From assembly GCA_020532185.1 (NCBI GenBank), contig JAJBBH010000012.1:1-34729 (forward strand): 34,729 nt of DNA, given 5' to 3'. Within the stretch, counting starts at the first letter, position 1. Each line of letters begins with the position of its first letter. This DNA is from Candidatus Cloacimonadota bacterium. Lineage in GTDB: Bacteria > Cloacimonadota > Cloacimonadia > Cloacimonadales > WRIO01. The notes under the pieces are model-generated. The model was not told the origin of the DNA, searched no databases, and saw only the letters and a program-made list of their open reading frames with translations. Positions 1 through 8,630 of the stretch are shown here, one piece after another. Both the position numbers and the translations under genes were made by a program.

Positions 1-291
1 ACCTGTGCATTCTATTACTATATCCACATCAAGCTCTCTCCAAGGCAAAAGCTCTGGGTCCTTTTCTGAAAAAATGCGTATGCTTTTATTATCCACAATT
101 ATCGAGTTATCAGTAAAGCTTATATCTTTTCTGAATTGCTTATGGACAGAATCATACTTTAATAGGTGAGCTAATGTCTTTGAATTAGTAAGATCATTAA
201 GAGCCACAATTTCAATATTTTCTCTATCGAATGCTTCTCTGAATGCTAAACGTCCTATTCGCCCAAATCCATTTATTGCGATTTTTAACAT
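1..291 (-). CDS. gap: Glyceraldehyde-3-phosphate dehydrogenase, N-terminal part (cut by window edge)
   Basis: The 97 visible codons encode the NAD-binding half of phosphorylating GAPDH, which converts glyceraldehyde 3-phosphate to 1,3-bisphosphoglycerate in glycolysis. Seen directly: the start MLKIAINGFGRIGR is the Rossmann dinucleotide-binding signature of the family. LLKYDSVH follows near residue 43, and the piece ends in IVIECTG near residue 91, the conserved stretch before the catalytic-Cys domain. The catalytic domain lies outside the window. The start is supported by AGAGG seven bases upstream. It sits 14 bp behind the aldolase gene on the same strand, so the two probably share a transcript for lower glycolysis or gluconeogenesis. 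Identity is near certain; completeness cannot be judged. Confidence 0.96.
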   Translation of the reverse strand, partial: MLKIAINGFGRIGRLAFREAFDRENIEIVALNDLTNSKTLAHLLKYDSVHKQFRKDISFTDNSIIVDNKSIRIFSEKDPELLPWRELDVDIVIECTG

Positions 292-305
292 AATATGCCT
301 CTTTT

Positions 306-1280
306 TTATAATAAAATTGATTGGTTTTGACTGCCCACCATCAAAATCATTTCTTCAACTGATTTGGTCATTGCATTTTCGCCCTTAATAAGCCATTTGC
401 GAGGGTCAAAACGTCCTTTATCGGGTACATAAACACTTATATCAGTGCCTTCTGGACATACAATTGCGTCTTTTTCTTTTTCCCAAAATGCTTGCACAGC
501 TGCTGCCATATCCATTTGGTATTGTGTATCTTTATTAATTTTTACTACTCCTGCATTAACTGCATCAAGGTGTTGTTGCTTGGTGAGCCCTGACGCACCG
601 TGTAATACAATACCTCGTTCGACATTGTTTTTGATTAACAGTTTATCGATTTTTTCTATTAAGTCAATTCTAAGTTCCAAGTCTGCTCCTTTAGATACAC
701 CATGATTAGTACCAACAGATGCTGCAAATAGATCAACATTTGTTTTTAATACATATTCAAGTGCCTCTTCAGGGTTTGTATAAAGCTCTGTATCTGAAAC
801 GATTTCATCCTCAGAACCTTTGATATGCCCGATTTCTCCTTCTACTAAAACTCCATATTTATGAGCTACTTCAACAACTTCTTTAGTAACTCTGATATTC
901 TCTTCAAGCTTCTCTTTGCTTGCATCTATCATCACAGAAGAGACCAAATTATTTTCTATACAATAGACTATAAAATCAAAGTAGTCTGGAGTTGCATGAT
1001 CAATATGCAAACCAACGCCCGAGTTTTTAGTTTGTGAGCTGAGAGTTTTAACAAGCCCAGATATAACCTTTGCCCCTATTTTCATATCTTTTGATTCGCC
1101 TGCTGCATATTTACAAGCACCTGCACTCATTTGCAATAAGCCGTCTGATTTTTGATGTTCATATCCCCAAATTATTGAACGGATTTGAGTATCAAAAACA
1201 ACATTCGATGCAATGATACCAAAACGATTTTTCTTGGCTTGAGTAAAAACATTTTTCAATTCTTTTCCCGAGTAAAACAT
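306..1280 (-). CDS. fba: Class II fructose-bisphosphate aldolase
   Basis: Zn-dependent aldolase (324 residues) for the reversible cleavage of fructose 1,6-bisphosphate to dihydroxyacetone phosphate and glyceraldehyde 3-phosphate, in the cytoplasm. Seen: HIDHATP at 92-98, holding the catalytic Asp94 and Zn ligand His95. VMIDAS follows at 116-121, then VEGEIG at 146-151, GTNHG with a second His (193) and LHGASG with a third (227). These are the metal and phosphate-binding motifs of the ketose-bisphosphate aldolase family, and the length fits. A related family member using tagatose bisphosphate cannot be fully excluded, but the adjacent gap gene favours glycolytic aldolase. A strong GGAGG lies eight bases before the start, with a good promoter upstream. 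Confidence 0.93.
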   Translation of the reverse strand: MFYSGKELKNVFTQAKKNRFGIIASNVVFDTQIRSIIWGYEHQKSDGLLQMSAGACKYAAGESKDMKIGAKVISGLVKTLSSQTKNSGVGLHIDHATPDYFDFIVYCIENNLVSSVMIDASKEKLEENIRVTKEVVEVAHKYGVLVEGEIGHIKGSEDEIVSDTELYTNPEEALEYVLKTNVDLFAASVGTNHGVSKGADLELRIDLIEKIDKLLIKNNVERGIVLHGASGLTKQQHLDAVNAGVVKINKDTQYQMDMAAAVQAFWEKEKDAIVCPEGTDISVYVPDKGRFDPRKWLIKGENAMTKSVEEMILMVGSQNQSILL

Positions 1281-1313
1281 AATAAAAGCCTCCTTTTTAG
1301 CATTATGATTTAA

Positions 1314-1341
1314 ATAGTAATAAGTTGTAGTTTTTTGTCAA
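1314..1341 (-). promoter_or_regulatory. Sigma-70-like promoter of fba-gap
   Basis: Minus strand: perfect TTGACA (1336-1341), 16-bp spacer, TACTAT (1314-1319). The predicted transcript start near 1307 leaves a leader of about 27 nt containing an AAAGGAGG ribosome-binding site before the aldolase ATG at 1280. Confidence 0.6.
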
Positions 1342-1741
1342 TAAAAATAATACATTTTTTTTCTTTTTTAATAGACCTTGTTTAAAATTAAATAATATGA
1401 TGTATTATCTATTAATAATCAATGACTTATGTGACTCGTGTTTCAAATTAAAGCAAAAATATAAAAGCTATCTGTTAATGCCCTGTTTTTGAACTAAGCC
1501 CTCTATTATATATATGCGCCCAAAATCTGTGTTTTAAAAAACTATTTTTGGTCTTTTTTAAAAAGTGCCTCCCAGAGCAGGTTTGAAGATGATTTTTTTT
1601 TCACTTTTTAAAAAAAGGATTGTTTGAGGCTTTGATAACAACAAAATAAAAAAGAGAACAAAATAATTACGAATAATCAGGCTTGACATTTTTCCAAATT
1701 CAAATAACTGACATAATGATAAGAAAGAAAAAAGGTAAACA
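1342..1741. other. Intergenic region between fba and the MATE gene, with an A/T inverted repeat
   Basis: Divergent intergenic stretch, very AT-rich, with no convincing gene; a 73-codon minus-strand reading frame near 1558-1779 looks random. It contains inverted arms 1553-1567 and 1602-1617 (CTTTTTTAAAAAGTG against CACTTTTTAAAAAAAG), about 34 nt apart, each arm itself nearly self-complementary. Its function is unknown; it may be an extruded hairpin, a decayed element, or chance in AT-rich DNA. Confidence 0.5.
1683..1717 (+). promoter_or_regulatory. Possible promoter elements of the MATE gene
   Basis: TTGACA at 1683-1688 and CATAAT at 1712-1717 precede the MATE start, but they are 23 bp apart, which is too far for one sigma-70 promoter. 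CATAAT may act alone as a weak -10 element; the transcript would start near 1724, with AAAGG at 1731-1735 as ribosome-binding site. Confidence 0.3.
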
Positions 1742-3061
1742 ATGAATTTAATACAAGGATCGATACAACGCCATTTCATAAAATATTTAATACCATCAAT
1801 TGCATCAATGCTGGGGCTATCGCTTTATATTTTAGTCGATACAATGTTCATCGGCAGAGGTATAGGCATAGATGGACTTACTGCATTGAACATTTCCTTG
1901 CCTGTTTTCAGTGCCTTTTTATGTTTAGGTCATTTGTTAAATATGGGCGGATCAACTGCATATGCTGTTTCAATTGGCAGACAAGAAAAGAGGAAAGCAC
2001 AAGAAATATTCACAATTTGCGTTATTATGGGAATAATATTTGCTGTTTCATTTACCGTTATTGGTCTTGTTTTTATTGACGAAATCTGTATATTTCTCGG
2101 TGCAACCGAGAGTGTATTAGAAATGGTAAAAGGTTATAGTCGTGTTTTGATCATGTTCAGCTCTGCATTTATATTAAACTCTGTTTTATTTGGCTTTATT
2201 CGAAATGATCATTCTCCACGCCTTTGTATGGTTGCAGGTTTGACAGGAAATATCATTAATATTGTGCTTGATTATATATTCATATTTATCTTCAATTGGG
2301 GTATTTTAGGAGCTGTATATGCAACCGTTGTAAGTCCAATCTGTTCGATTCTAATTATGCTTTTACACTTTACTAAAAAAGAGAACAATCTAAGAATTGT
2401 CATGCCAACAGCTGTATATGAAAAACTTATCAGAATTTTTAAGAATGGGTTGCCAAGCATGCTTGATTCAATAGCACCCGCAATAATAGTTTACTTTTTT
2501 AATATTACTCTACTAAAACTAAGTGGCAATGGAGGCGTGGCAGCATATAGTGTAATCGCTAATATTGCCTTTGTTGGAAATGTATTATTTATGGGCTCAG
2601 CTCAGGCAATGCAGCCTATCTCAAGTCAGAATTATGGTGCTGAAAAACCTATGAGGGTTAATAAGGTGTTTAAACTCGCTATTATTACAGCAGTGCTATT
2701 TGGAGTCCTAAAAAGCTCAGTAATTTTATCAATACCTGAACAAATTGTAAAAATGTTTAATTCTGAAAGTGTTGATTTTATACGTATGGCAAGCAAAGGG
2801 CTGAGAGTGTACTACTTGGCTATGCCATTTGCAGCTTTTAACATAGTCAGTGTTGTGTTTCTTCAGTCAATTGAAAAGCCATATCCTGCTCTATTATTGT
2901 CGAGTGTGCGTACAATTGGCTTGATTTTATTGGGTCTAATGATATTCCCTCCCTTTTTTAATGTTACAGGGGTTTGGATGATTTTACCCTTTGCTGAGCT
3001 TGTTACAACTATCATAATTCTATCTTATTTCAGAAAAACACGTGTTTTTTCTCGCAAATAA
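1742..3061 (+). CDS. MATE-family multidrug/metabolite exporter
   Basis: A 439-residue polytopic inner-membrane protein with about twelve hydrophobic helices, the length and pattern of MATE (NorM/DinF/MepA-like) exporters. These expel cationic drugs or metabolites in exchange for Na+ or H+. Seen: an N-terminal region of the form IKYLIPSIASMLGLSLYILVDTMFIG, the hallmark first helix with VDTMFIG; the internal repeat start near residue 230 with GLPSMLDS; and the SAQAMQPI SQNYGA motif typical of the family. ATG is supported by AAAGG six bases upstream. The gene is monocistronic, transcribed toward the envelope operon and closed by a shared hairpin terminator. Substrate cannot be told from sequence; the MepA-like subgroup is my guess. 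Confidence 0.9.
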   Translation: MNLIQGSIQRHFIKYLIPSIASMLGLSLYILVDTMFIGRGIGIDGLTALNISLPVFSAFLCLGHLLNMGGSTAYAVSIGRQEKRKAQEIFTICVIMGIIFAVSFTVIGLVFIDEICIFLGATESVLEMVKGYSRVLIMFSSAFILNSVLFGFIRNDHSPRLCMVAGLTGNIINIVLDYIFIFIFNWGILGAVYATVVSPICSILIMLLHFTKKENNLRIVMPTAVYEKLIRIFKNGLPSMLDSIAPAIIVYFFNITLLKLSGNGGVAAYSVIANIAFVGNVLFMGSAQAMQPISSQNYGAEKPMRVNKVFKLAIITAVLFGVLKSSVILSIPEQIVKMFNSESVDFIRMASKGLRVYYLAMPFAAFNIVSVVFLQSIEKPYPALLLSSVRTIGLILLGLMIFPPFFNVTGVWMILPFAELVTTIIILSYFRKTRVFSRK

Positions 3062-3064
3062 ATA

Positions 3065-3092
3065 AAAGCACCTAAGGCTACTTAGGTGCTTT
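3065..3092. terminator. Bidirectional intrinsic terminator
   Basis: Perfect 12-bp stem (AAAGCACCTAAG with CTTAGGTGCTTT) around the 4-nt loop GCTA, three bases after the MATE stop and 37 bases after the end of the convergent minus-strand gene. T runs are short on both sides (TTT on plus, TTTTATT on minus), so it is modest in each direction but well placed to serve both. Confidence 0.75.
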
Positions 3093-3129
3093 CGAAGAGT
3101 ATAAATTATAATAAAGACTTATAACTACA

Positions 3130-4857
3130 TTATTTCTTATTTAATGTTTTTCGATAATCTTTAACCTTTACTTTGGCTTTTTCCTTTTTTAAAAAGTCTT
3201 CAAAGTATTCGTCTTGGTTGATTTGTTGTAATCTTCTTTTGATATTAGCTCTATAAAGGGGATAGTCATGCATATTAACTTCTTTTTGGCTATCAATTAT
3301 ACCAATGATTGTACAATCTTTTTCTCGAACAATTATTGTATTATTCCTTTTTTGGCTTAAGAATTCTTGATTAAAAGATATGTATTTCCTATTGTTAATT
3401 TGCGAATCATACTTAAATTCAAACAATTTTACAGTGTCTAAATTATCAATTCTTGCTTGTTCTACAAGTTTGTTAGAATTCATTTTAAGCCAGTTTTCAG
3501 CTTTTTGAAAAACAAATTCGCCGCTCTTAGAATTACTAAGCTCTGCGATAATAATATCAGATACTTCACTTAATCTTTTGATAGTGCGAGGAGTGTTTCT
3601 AAAGACATAAAACACAATATAACTATTAGATTCATCATGCTTTATTGGGTCGAAGATAACTCCTGGCTGCATTCGTAAAGATGTGCGAATAATATTCTCG
3701 CTAACGCCAATTCCAGGCAAAAACACATTGTTGACAGTTAAACTATCTTTTTCAAATACCTCATATTGAAATTCTCGTGCAGCCAAGTCAAAGCCAATAT
3801 TGCTCCCCATTTCTCGAAATTTCTTTATATTATTTGTTATTCTTTCGTTGGTTTGCTTTGTTGCTTTTACATCAACTTGTATGATCATCAATTTTACCAT
3901 TGATACAGTTTTCTCCGTAAGTTTAAAGACATAATACGAGCCATTCATATAGAATGGTGGCAGGACTTCATTTTCTGTTGCTCTTTCAAGGTGGCTTCTG
4001 ATATCATTTGGAAAAATATCAAGTTCCATATAGCCTGCATAACCCTTATTTTTTGCATATATACCATCTGAATATTTGCTTGCAACTAATGAAAAGTCTC
4101 GTCCACCTTTTACTATTCTATAGAGTGAGTCTGCCAAGCTTTTAGCTGTTAATGAATCTGAACGATCTGCTTTAATAGGGAATTTCACCCATTTAAGGTG
4201 ACAGCTTGCCGGTATCTCAAAATCGCTAATATGCTGTCTATAATAATTTTGTATTTCTTCTTGGCTAATTTCAATTGCATCTCTATAATCGCTATTTTTA
4301 AATATTATCGCTGTACCGTTTACACTATTTTGTTCAGCAGTATATTGTTTTTTGATTTCATTTTCTTTGATTTCTCTTTTTGCTATGACTTGCTTTTTAA
4401 GTTTGGCATAGGGGATATAGCTTGTATAGTAAAAAGACTTCAACCAATCCAGGTTCTCTGGCTTATTACTTCTGAGTGATTTTTCGTATTTATCATAATC
4501 AAAGTCTCCATTACTAAGAGTGAATTTTGTAGACTTGCTGATAACAACTGGCGGGTTAAATCTCAATGTGTCAAGGGTTTCCTTTGTGCTTACAGATATC
4601 TTATACTTATTATATATATCTTTAAGTATATAGCCTTCAATCATATTATCCCAAGCCTGCTTTTCTAATATTCTTTGTTCTTGTGGGCTTGGTGTAGCAC
4701 CATGTTCAAGAGCAAAACTCTCATATTCACTTTTTATTCTTTGCATATACTCTACAGTTGTGATTTTGTGCTTATTCACTTTAGCTACATAGGTTTGATT
4801 TGCAAAAACTGTTGTGAATATCACCAATAATATTGAAAACACAATACTTTTTTTCAT
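3130..4857 (-). CDS. Periplasmic PpiC/SurA-like peptidyl-prolyl isomerase chaperone
   Basis: A 575-residue exported protein. Residues 1-19 form a signal peptide (MKKS, hydrophobic core, cleavage after VFA). The region to about 180 is helical and Lys/Glu-rich, like the SurA/PpiD chaperone N-domain. A parvulin-type rotamase domain lies near 218-316, with the typical helix GGRDFSLVASKYSDG (251-265), a YAGYM turn and YYVFKLTEK as the last strand. A long C-terminal region (about 320-575) without a second clear parvulin domain follows. The family escorts outer-membrane and secreted proteins through the periplasm. It is the last gene of the lepB-hemW operon, 25 bp after its neighbour, with AAGGA before the start. 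Assignment to SurA or PpiD proper is uncertain; there is no PpiD-type membrane anchor beyond the signal peptide. Confidence 0.85.
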   Translation of the reverse strand: MKKSIVFSILLVIFTTVFANQTYVAKVNKHKITTVEYMQRIKSEYESFALEHGATPSPQEQRILEKQAWDNMIEGYILKDIYNKYKISVSTKETLDTLRFNPPVVISKSTKFTLSNGDFDYDKYEKSLRSNKPENLDWLKSFYYTSYIPYAKLKKQVIAKREIKENEIKKQYTAEQNSVNGTAIIFKNSDYRDAIEISQEEIQNYYRQHISDFEIPASCHLKWVKFPIKADRSDSLTAKSLADSLYRIVKGGRDFSLVASKYSDGIYAKNKGYAGYMELDIFPNDIRSHLERATENEVLPPFYMNGSYYVFKLTEKTVSMVKLMIIQVDVKATKQTNERITNNIKKFREMGSNIGFDLAAREFQYEVFEKDSLTVNNVFLPGIGVSENIIRTSLRMQPGVIFDPIKHDESNSYIVFYVFRNTPRTIKRLSEVSDIIIAELSNSKSGEFVFQKAENWLKMNSNKLVEQARIDNLDTVKLFEFKYDSQINNRKYISFNQEFLSQKRNNTIIVREKDCTIIGIIDSQKEVNMHDYPLYRANIKRRLQQINQDEYFEDFLKKEKAKVKVKDYRKTLNKK

Positions 4858-4882
4858 ATTAAAAATCCTTTTATAATATTTT

Positions 4883-6133
4883 TTATGTTTTTAGTTTTTT
4901 CTTTTCAGCTGCTGGGAACAGTATATTATTGAGAATCAATCGATAGCCAGGAGAAGTTTTATAAAGGTCTAAATTAGTTTCTGGATCACCAACTTTGTGT
5001 TGATAGTCTTCAGGATCATGTCCTCCATAAAATGTAAACGTGCCTTTACCCAAATTACCATGTATATATTTTGCTTCTTCAGCATTTGGTGTTTCTCCCA
5101 AGATTATTACACTTTTTTTGATATACTTACTCTTGTAAGAGGTTGTTTGTCCTAAAAAACCATTTACAGCATTTGTATGGTTTTGTACAAGCATTGTTGG
5201 TACAGGATCGTACTTTGCTGAAAAATCAAATAGCTGAAAGTAATCTCCTTCTGCACCACGAAGCTGTGCATAGTCGCTTGCATCAATTGTAGAGTATTCA
5301 TAAATAAATGGATTAGTAATTAAATCAAAGTTCTCAAAAGCAAATGAACGCGAAAAGTCCATTTTACTTTTATACTGTGGATCAATACTATCACCATCAA
5401 ATACAGCATCGCAAATATCAACCATATAACAAGATAAGGCGATATCTATAGTGTCCGTAGCTGCACACATTGCAAATAGAAAGCCTCCATTTATTACAAA
5501 CTCACGTATTTTATTAGCAACATAATGTTTCATCTGCCATACTTTGTTATAACCAAGACGTCTTGCCATATTTTCATTTGCACTGACTTCATCTTTGTAC
5601 CATTGTGCATTGCGATAAGTGCCATAAAACTTGCCATATTGACCTGTAAAGTCTTCATGGTGCAAGTGTAACCAGTCGTAATCTTCCAAAGCTCCATTTA
5701 ATACTTCTTCATCCCATATTTGGTCGTAGTCTATGTCTGCATACACCAAAGCCATAGTTACTGCGTCGTCCCAAGGCGTTGAGTTTGGTGGTGTATATAC
5801 TGCTATTTTTGGCTCTTTTTCAAGTGTAACTGATTCCATATTGTTTGCATTTATTTCCTCATTAATCATTGCAATATCTGAACCTGTTACCATTTCAAAA
5901 GAAACTCCTCGTATATTACATTCACTTTTTAAGTATTGCAGGTCTTTTAATAAGAATGAACCACCTCTATAATTGAGTAACCATTTAACCTGATATCCAT
6001 CTTTTACTGATTGGAAAGCTATACCATAGGCTTTCAAATGGTTTGTTTGTGTAAGGTCCATAGGTATTAATATTTCAGCACTAAGGCTTGAAAAAAGTAT
6101 GCTTAATAAGATTAACAAGAATTTTTTCAACAA
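4883..6133 (-). CDS. Secreted conserved protein, often mislabelled 'asparagine synthetase B'
   Basis: A 416-residue protein with an N-terminal signal peptide (cleavage after SLSA, about residue 19). The mature start, ILIPMDLTQTNHLKAYGIAF then WLLNYRGGSF, matches as I recall it a conserved group in Bacteroidota and relatives that databases call asparagine synthetase B. Nothing here supports that: there is no N-terminal nucleophile Cys, no PP-loop ATP motif, and the protein is exported. The middle (residues 110-230: AVYTPPNSTPWDDAVTMAL, LHHEDFTG, GGFLFAMCAATDTIDIA) looks like a ThuA/glutamine-amidotransferase-like fold. The stretch after GGFLFAMCAA resembles the elbow of that fold, but I cannot show it is catalytic. 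The C-terminus holds FYGGHDPEDYQH. Its function is unknown. Co-transcription with lepB and a PpiC chaperone suggests an envelope or secretion role. Confidence 0.75.
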   Translation of the reverse strand: MLKKFLLILLSILFSSLSAEILIPMDLTQTNHLKAYGIAFQSVKDGYQVKWLLNYRGGSFLLKDLQYLKSECNIRGVSFEMVTGSDIAMINEEINANNMESVTLEKEPKIAVYTPPNSTPWDDAVTMALVYADIDYDQIWDEEVLNGALEDYDWLHLHHEDFTGQYGKFYGTYRNAQWYKDEVSANENMARRLGYNKVWQMKHYVANKIREFVINGGFLFAMCAATDTIDIALSCYMVDICDAVFDGDSIDPQYKSKMDFSRSFAFENFDLITNPFIYEYSTIDASDYAQLRGAEGDYFQLFDFSAKYDPVPTMLVQNHTNAVNGFLGQTTSYKSKYIKKSVIILGETPNAEEAKYIHGNLGKGTFTFYGGHDPEDYQHKVGDPETNLDLYKTSPGYRLILNNILFPAAEKKKLKT

Positions 6134-6147
6134 TCACTCCTATAAAT

Positions 6148-7299
6148 TTAAATAAATTCCAATAAAACTTCATTCAATAATAAGTATTTTTTAGGATTAA
6201 CATGCAGATTATTACTTTCTATTACTATTAAATTATGACTCATTAACTTGTCAATATGTTTTTTGTAACTCTCCAATAGGTTTTCTTGAAATAGATTTTC
6301 ATACTCAAGTAGATTAATTCCGTTGTTTAGGCGCAATCTGGTAATGATATATTCTTTTTTTTGTTCAGATAAATTAATATACTCAGTTTGCTCAAATTTA
6401 ATATTTCTTATGTCTTGCCATTTATTAAGATAATGCTTCAAATCAGATAGATTTGTGTAGCGAATATAGTCTTTTTGATTTTGGCTTTTCAAGTATCCAG
6501 AAGCAGAAGGACCAGCTGCCAGATAAGTTTTTCCTGTCCAATATGATAAATTATGCTTGGATTCAAAGCTCTCTTGTGAAAAATTTGATACTTCATATTG
6601 TTTATATCTATGATTTACAAGCATTTCTTGTGCTTGGTGATACTGTTTGCTTATGTGATTATCTGTTGGCAAAGAATTAATATCAGAGTAAAGTGCTGCA
6701 TCTTTATCGAGGCTCAAGCAATAAAAAGATATATGTGGTATATTATTGTTGATCACTTGCTCTATATCTAATAAAAACTGAGATTTAGTTTGCTTTGGAA
6801 TACCATAAATCAAATCAATAGAATAGTTTTCAAATCCAGTATCTTTTATTAAATAAATAGATTTCTGTGCATCATTTGCACTATGAAGCCTACCTAAGTA
6901 TTTTAAAATATTGTCATTAAATGATTGTACACCCAAGCTTATTCTATTTATTCCAGCTTGCTTATATTGTTGTAAATTTTCTTTGTTTAAAGTATTGGGA
7001 TTACACTCAAGACTTATTTCTGCTTTCTGATCAGTATCAAGACTGTCTAATATTTCACTTAATAAATCTGCAGGGAATAGGGAAGGAGTTCCACCTCCAA
7101 AATATACCGTTTTTAAGTTAAGCTGAAATAGAGTTTTAAAGTATGCAAGTTCAGATTTTAATGCTTGTAAATATTCTAAAACATTATTTTCCTGAATATT
7201 TGTAGAATAAAATGAGCAATACTTGCATTTTTTTTGGCAAAAAGGAAAGTGAATGTATAAGTGTTCAACTACTTGATTAGTTTGAATGAGCGTTCCCAT
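6148..7299 (-). CDS. hemW: Radical SAM heme chaperone HemW (coproporphyrinogen oxidase-like)
   Basis: A 383-residue cytoplasmic radical-SAM enzyme. Seen: the [4Fe-4S] ligands C21, C25 and C28 in CQKKCKYCSF, where the residue after the third Cys motif is Phe, as in HemW; HemN has a fourth Cys there. Also seen are GGGTPS (68-73) for SAM, GVQSFND (123-129), and H249-N250..Y253-W254, the HNxxYW signature associated with heme binding in HemW. The family delivers heme to membrane haem proteins; true HemN activity is unlikely. The start overlaps the end of lepB by 31 bp and lacks a strong ribosome-binding site, so translation may be coupled to lepB. It is followed by the secreted conserved protein after 14 bp. 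Confidence 0.9.
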   Translation of the reverse strand: MGTLIQTNQVVEHLYIHFPFCQKKCKYCSFYSTNIQENNVLEYLQALKSELAYFKTLFQLNLKTVYFGGGTPSLFPADLLSEILDSLDTDQKAEISLECNPNTLNKENLQQYKQAGINRISLGVQSFNDNILKYLGRLHSANDAQKSIYLIKDTGFENYSIDLIYGIPKQTKSQFLLDIEQVINNNIPHISFYCLSLDKDAALYSDINSLPTDNHISKQYHQAQEMLVNHRYKQYEVSNFSQESFESKHNLSYWTGKTYLAAGPSASGYLKSQNQKDYIRYTNLSDLKHYLNKWQDIRNIKFEQTEYINLSEQKKEYIITRLRLNNGINLLEYENLFQENLLESYKKHIDKLMSHNLIVIESNNLHVNPKKYLLLNEVLLEFI

Positions 7300-8003
7300 C
7301 TATTTTCGCCATCATCTGATCTTGAAAAGAAGATTATTAGAGGTGTACCAGTTATGTCTTCTCTATCAAGTAAGCCCCAATAACGGCTATCAGCACTATA
7401 GTCTCGATTATCTCCAAGAACAAAATATTTGCCTTCAGGTACAACAATTGGTCCAATATTATCTCTTGATCCCATTATTATTTCTTTTTGCCCTTGAGAC
7501 AATTTCGAGTTCCATTGTATATGGCTATATTCGCGAGGTATTGTTCTGTTGTCAAGATATTGTTCATAATCTTTTTTAAATAGCTCTCCATTGATATAGA
7601 CATCTTTATCTTTTACTTCAACAACATCTCCTGGTAAACCAATAACTCTTTTGACGACATTCTTTTTTTCATACCATGTCAAAAAGTTTTTCTCTTTATC
7701 CCAATAAACTGGTGCTAATATTTTTATATAACGTTCACGAGGTTCGGGCTCAAGAGGGTCAGCTGGGTATCTAAAAGTAACAATATCATCTCGTTCAGGA
7801 TCTTTAAAAAAGTATTTTATCTTGTTTGCCACAAGATAATCCCCAATTAGAAGAGTTGATTCCATTGAAGAAGAAGGTATTTTAAAGTTTTGAAATGTGT
7901 AGTTACGTATTATCATCGCAAACACAAAAGCCCACAGTATGGACTCTACCCAGTCTTGTAAGCTATTTTTTTTTATCTTGATTACATTTTGTTTTTGTTT
8001 CAT
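7269..8003 (-). CDS. lepB: Signal peptidase I
   Basis: A 244-residue inner-membrane Ser/Lys protease that removes signal peptides from exported proteins. Seen: one membrane helix near residues 17-35; box B IPSSSMEST with nucleophile Ser46; box D KRVIGLPGD with general base Lys118; and box E LGDNRDYSADSRYWG near 196-210. These are all the catalytic boxes, though the usual SGSM is SSSM here. A loop of about 25 residues between boxes C and D (near 85-112) is somewhat extended. It is the first gene of the operon that continues into hemW, an exported conserved protein and a PpiC chaperone. A minus-strand TTGACA at 8065-8070 lies upstream, but I see no good -10 at standard spacing. Confidence 0.95.
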   Translation of the reverse strand: MKQKQNVIKIKKNSLQDWVESILWAFVFAMIIRNYTFQNFKIPSSSMESTLLIGDYLVANKIKYFFKDPERDDIVTFRYPADPLEPEPRERYIKILAPVYWDKEKNFLTWYEKKNVVKRVIGLPGDVVEVKDKDVYINGELFKKDYEQYLDNRTIPREYSHIQWNSKLSQGQKEIIMGSRDNIGPIVVPEGKYFVLGDNRDYSADSRYWGLLDREDITGTPLIIFFSRSDDGENRWERSFKLIK

Positions 8004-8178
8004 TATTGCTCCAATATTATAACTTAAATCATTTATAATATTACAAAAAATAAATATGAAATATTGTCAAGAGAAAACGACAGTTTAACTCATATTTTGT
8101 AATACATCTGTTCTGAAAAAAGAAATTTACTGCAAAGTCAAATTAACAATAGCATTAAAATAGCAAAACAATTAACAA

Positions 8179-8610
8179 TCAATCAAAAGCCATAACAAGC
8201 TCAATTGCTGTTTTAATATAAGCAGGGCAGCTTTCTTTAAAAACACCTTTTTCTCGTGCTTCTTCTTTTTGTCTATCATTTCCTGCTTCAAAACCAATTA
8301 ATTCGTGGCAGTTAAATGCTCCGTGTAACTCAGCAAAATCATTAATAAGTTTCAATGTTCTTTGTTGAAAATCTTTTTTATCATCAGCATTAGGATTTGT
8401 CTTTGCATATTTTAAGCCTAAAATCATGATAGCTCCTACAATAGCACCACATGTATAGCCTGTGCAAAGACCTCCTCCATAACCTGCGTTTAACTTGCTT
8501 ATTAGTTCTTTGCTTAGTCCATATTCTTCTGCAAACTGTCTTGTAACTGTTTGAGAACAATTATAATAATTTTCAAAATCTACCAAAGCTTTTGCCAGTT
8601 TATCTTCCAT
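8179..8610 (-). CDS. C_GCAxxG_C_C family putative redox/metal protein
   Basis: A 143-residue cytoplasmic protein with the spaced cysteines of the C_GCAxxG_C_C family: C18 (NCSQ), C49 and C54 (GGGLCTGYTCGAIVGA), C101 (NCHELIG) and C128 (ESCPAY). Family members occur in anaerobes and are thought to bind metal or act in redox chemistry; no reaction is established. The length is typical. The start has AGGAG five bases upstream. It lies 20 bp downstream of the 1155-residue secreted protein on the same strand, so the two are probably co-transcribed, although a functional link is not obvious. The 175 bp between it and lepB hold no gene that I can see. Confidence 0.85.
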   Translation of the reverse strand: MEDKLAKALVDFENYYNCSQTVTRQFAEEYGLSKELISKLNAGYGGGLCTGYTCGAIVGAIMILGLKYAKTNPNADDKKDFQQRTLKLINDFAELHGAFNCHELIGFEAGNDRQKEEAREKGVFKESCPAYIKTAIELVMAFD

Positions 8611-8630
8611 AATATCTCCTAAATACTATT

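Noticed and set aside
1558-1779. 73-codon minus-strand reading frame
   Set aside because: Low-complexity Leu/Phe/Lys product overlapping the MATE start and an inverted repeat, without a ribosome-binding site.
3034-3049. AAAAACACGTGTTTTT, a 16-bp palindrome with a CACGTG core, as a parS site
   Set aside because: The flanks differ from the parS consensus (TTTCACGTGAAA), it lies inside the MATE coding sequence, and only one copy was seen.
4883-6133. True asparagine synthetase B
   Set aside because: Signal peptide present; nucleophile Cys at the N-terminus and PP-loop absent.
6148-7299. Oxygen-independent coproporphyrinogen oxidase HemN
   Set aside because: The residue after the CxxxCxxC motif is Phe, not the fourth Cys region of HemN, and an HNxxYW motif is present as in HemW.
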